Shown in pieces: positions 61,730-64,000 of a stretch of 64,000 bases of DNA. The position numbers were made by a program, and so were the translations under genes. The notes below the pieces were generated by a model. That model had not been told where the DNA came from and searched no databases. It worked only from the letters and a program-made list of their open reading frames with translations. The stretch covers positions 3,348,001 to 3,412,000 of the forward strand of contig JAYKYS010000011.1 in NCBI GenBank assembly GCA_036924285.1. Reading direction: 5' to 3'. Positions within the stretch are counted from its first letter, which is position 1. The number at the start of each line of letters is the position of its first letter. This DNA comes from Asterella californica (taxonomy: Eukaryota; Streptophyta; Marchantiopsida; Marchantiales; Aytoniaceae).

Positions 61730-62760
61730 TACCCCTGCAGCGCATCAGCCCAGTTTTCACTTATAGTTTACGGATCAGCTGGATCACTTATAGATCAGCT
61801 GAAAACTTCGAGTCGGGTTAACATATATTAATTATAAATTAATTTGATTGTTTATAGTAATTTATTATCAGATTTCTTTATAATATTTACATATTTTTCA
61901 ATAAAAGAAAACGAAATTCAATATACAAGGTCATGGAGAAGGATATTGAATCTGCGGTAGCTTTACTACTTTCGTTCAAAATAGTCATTGAGTCCATCTT
62001 AGCCTCCGAAACCAAGCCATCGTTTTTATTTTCTTTTTCATATTCCACTTGTCTCTTTCTCTGCTATCCTTGCTAGTTCTTTTGGGATGCATATTTCTCT
62101 TGTATATTTATGAAGATGGAGAGGTGGAAAGTTTAATTTAATACCCAACCCTTTTGATGGGAAGAGTTAGTTAATAAATAATGTCACCATAATTTAATGA
62201 TTATCCTAAGATAGGGCCCCAGTCTTATGGTTTTGGCAGCGCGGCAGGTCACTCACTTTTGGCAGCGCGGCAGGTAACTGGACTCAGGTAGCTTGTGATT
62301 CTGGTAATAATTAAAAGTACAATTTGATTTATAATTATATTTTTATCTAATATATATAATTTTAAAAAACCTAAACAAGAACATCACAACACATAAGAAA
62401 AAAATCAAAAGTTATCCTCAAAATAATCCTTGCGTCCATCTCGCCTTGAGAACAAATCCAACTCTCTTTATTTTCTCTTTCCTGTCTCGTTTATCCTCTT
62501 CTCGACTATCCTGGACTAGGTGGCTTGGACTGCATATTGACCTCATCTTCTGGCATGCATATTCATCCTCTTCTGAGTTCGGAAGAGAGGGAAATGCATA
62601 ACCATTTTATTTAATACCTCACTGAAATAATGTAATCGTGAGTACAACTCCTCGGTTCTGTATCTTCTGAAGCGCGAGAGCCAGCTCATCACTTATGGGT
62701 TTTTTCATGCTCTTCCCGTGTTTCCAGGCATGAGGTAACAAATAATATTTATAAAAAATT
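61730..62760 (+). repeat. Diverged ~445-bp tandem repeat
   Basis: 61975-62160 and 62418-62630 are parallel: caaaatagtcattgagtcca vs caaaataatccttgcgtcca, then tttattttctctttc-, ctatcct- and gcatatt-type blocks ending in tttaatacc. The flanking 'agcgc...cactta' and AT-rich parts also recur, with a third partial unit from ~62.69 kb. Confidence 0.6.
62231..62275 (+). repeat. Short 26-bp-period direct repeat
   Basis: ttttggcagcgcggcaggt occurs exactly at 62231-62249 and 62257-62275, a recent local duplication inside the older tandem array. Confidence 0.85.
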
Positions 62761-64000
62761 TTATTTTTTATGTTTATTTTAGTATATATTTTCTGTTTAA
62801 CACTTATATATTTTCTGGATAACCATAAACGAGCAAAAGTTCACAGAGTTCATCGTGCATGCATATTGATCCCACGTCAAGTTCGTGCCGTTGTAAAATA
62901 CAAGCGTCAATAAAAGAAATATGCATGGTAGATCAACTTCGGAGAACTTTTGTTTGCTTATCATTATTACAATAAACATAAATATTATATTTAAATGTAT
63001 ATTTAAGTATCAACAAAATTTTATAAATTACAAGTGTTAAATAATAGTTACATCTAGAGTTGCAGAATGATTAACATAATATATAAAGCGAAGACTGAAA
63101 GACACGTTATGAAAACTATAAGTGCGGAATGCTGATAACAAACACATATGAACTTAAACCAAGTAATAAATTTGCATAGTTACCTCCTCCATCAAAAGAT
63201 AGAAGAGATGAATATGCAATATTGAATGAAAATATCATTGAGTGTAGGAATGTTGTTTCCCTCGAAAACATTAAGTATACATGTCTGATTACACAAAACT
63301 ACGGAATGAAATTGGCTTGGACCGAAGGAACCACCCAAAGTGCAAACCCTTACTATAAGGGTTAGAAAGTAGTTATATCATAAAGTGATTTTTAATATTC
63401 AACCTTTAGGGAAAGCAAACCAAAAATCCTTTAAACTTCCGTTGCGGATATATAATATATTTTAAGAGTGATATGCAACTTTAGAGCCAGCGATTGAATG
63501 GGTTAGCACTAATTTTCTCTTTTCTTTCGAGGTGTTGATTGTTTGGTCTTTCATGTCTCTCTTTTTTCTTTTTTTCCGACTTGATGAGTCTTCTTATCCG
63601 TTTGGTATACATTGCATCGCTTTATCCAAGTATATAAGCAAAATTTGGATTGATCACACCCCCAGTAATTTTTTTGTGATTGAGACAAGTCAAGAAGATC
63701 AATGTTGTGTTGATTCTCCTCCTCCCAAATTTACTCCTTAGAAGAAAGTTGTTTTCCTCGATCATCTCGTTCTCTTTTCTCCTCCTAATTTGAGCTCGTC
63801 TAATTCTACTTGCTCGTCCAAATCCTCTTTTGAAGATCGTGTTTAATTTCCTTCATCCTAACACCATAATTGACAACATTGATAAATACATTAGCATGTA
63901 TCGTCATGTAATCTCCGATTTGTTTTTTCAACCCTCTTGAACCATCCTCGGCTTGAAAGAGAACTCTCATATCTTTTCTTGTTTTCTTTTGGCAAAAAAG
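62760..64000. other. AT-rich intergenic DNA
   Basis: No exon-like frame with recognisable content. The open stretch at 63532-63741 and the T/C-rich DNA up to the right edge show no domain. Confidence 0.4.

Noticed and set aside
1..64000. CRISPR arrays, rRNA or clear tRNA genes
   Set aside because: None was recognised on reading both strands; a tRNA scan could not be run, so a tRNA gene cannot be excluded.

Overview
The window looks like nuclear DNA of a land plant. It holds five intron-bearing or plastid-targeted plant genes widely spaced in AT-rich, repeat-laden DNA. They are a chloroplast RNase J, an RPH1-type plastid membrane protein, a Rieske oxygenase of the PAO/PTC52/TIC55 family, the kinetochore protein NUF2 and a sucrose/H+ symporter. 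Short-to-medium introns (about 80-500 bp, one of 2.5 kb), the gene spacing and the mobile elements would suit a bryophyte or another non-seed plant. That is inference; the species cannot be fixed from the sequence alone.

Layout. 1-3.4 kb: 5' part of an RNase J gene on the minus strand, running off the left edge. 5.0-6.7 kb: decayed unknown protein gene (minus). 11.5-14.25 kb: broken gene with HUH (rolling-circle Rep-type) catalytic motifs (plus). 14.5-16.0 kb: 1.5-kb LTR-like repeat (minus). 19.8-20.5 kb: complete small non-autonomous LTR element (TRIM; minus). 22.55-24.2 kb: RPH1-like gene (plus, 4 exons). 25.9-27.6 kb: intronless Rieske oxygenase (minus). 28.7-33 kb: AT-rich repeats and hairpins. 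33.4-35.2 kb: Ty3/gypsy gag-protease remnant (minus). 35.2-44.4 kb: nested retroelement debris, with a solo LTR-like element inserted into a ~158-bp tandem repeat and a degenerate gag-like region. 47.1-50.4 kb: NUF2 (plus). 52.4-60.5 kb: sucrose transporter, 14 coding exons (minus). 61.7-62.8 kb: diverged tandem repeat. The remainder has no recognisable gene.

The genes do not form an operon-like unit. Three (RNase J, RPH1-like, Rieske oxygenase) have probable plastid roles. The exon chains for the sucrose transporter and the RPH1-like gene close exactly in frame (602 and 254 codons), which strongly supports those models. The RNase J first exon, one NUF2 internal junction and the NUF2 3' end remain unresolved.

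The most unusual item is the single-frame HUH-Rep-like pseudogene near 13.4-14.2 kb. Well-resolved transposon anatomy (TRIM with PBS and PPT; solo LTR with TGTCG...CGACA ends and a 4-bp target duplication) comes next.
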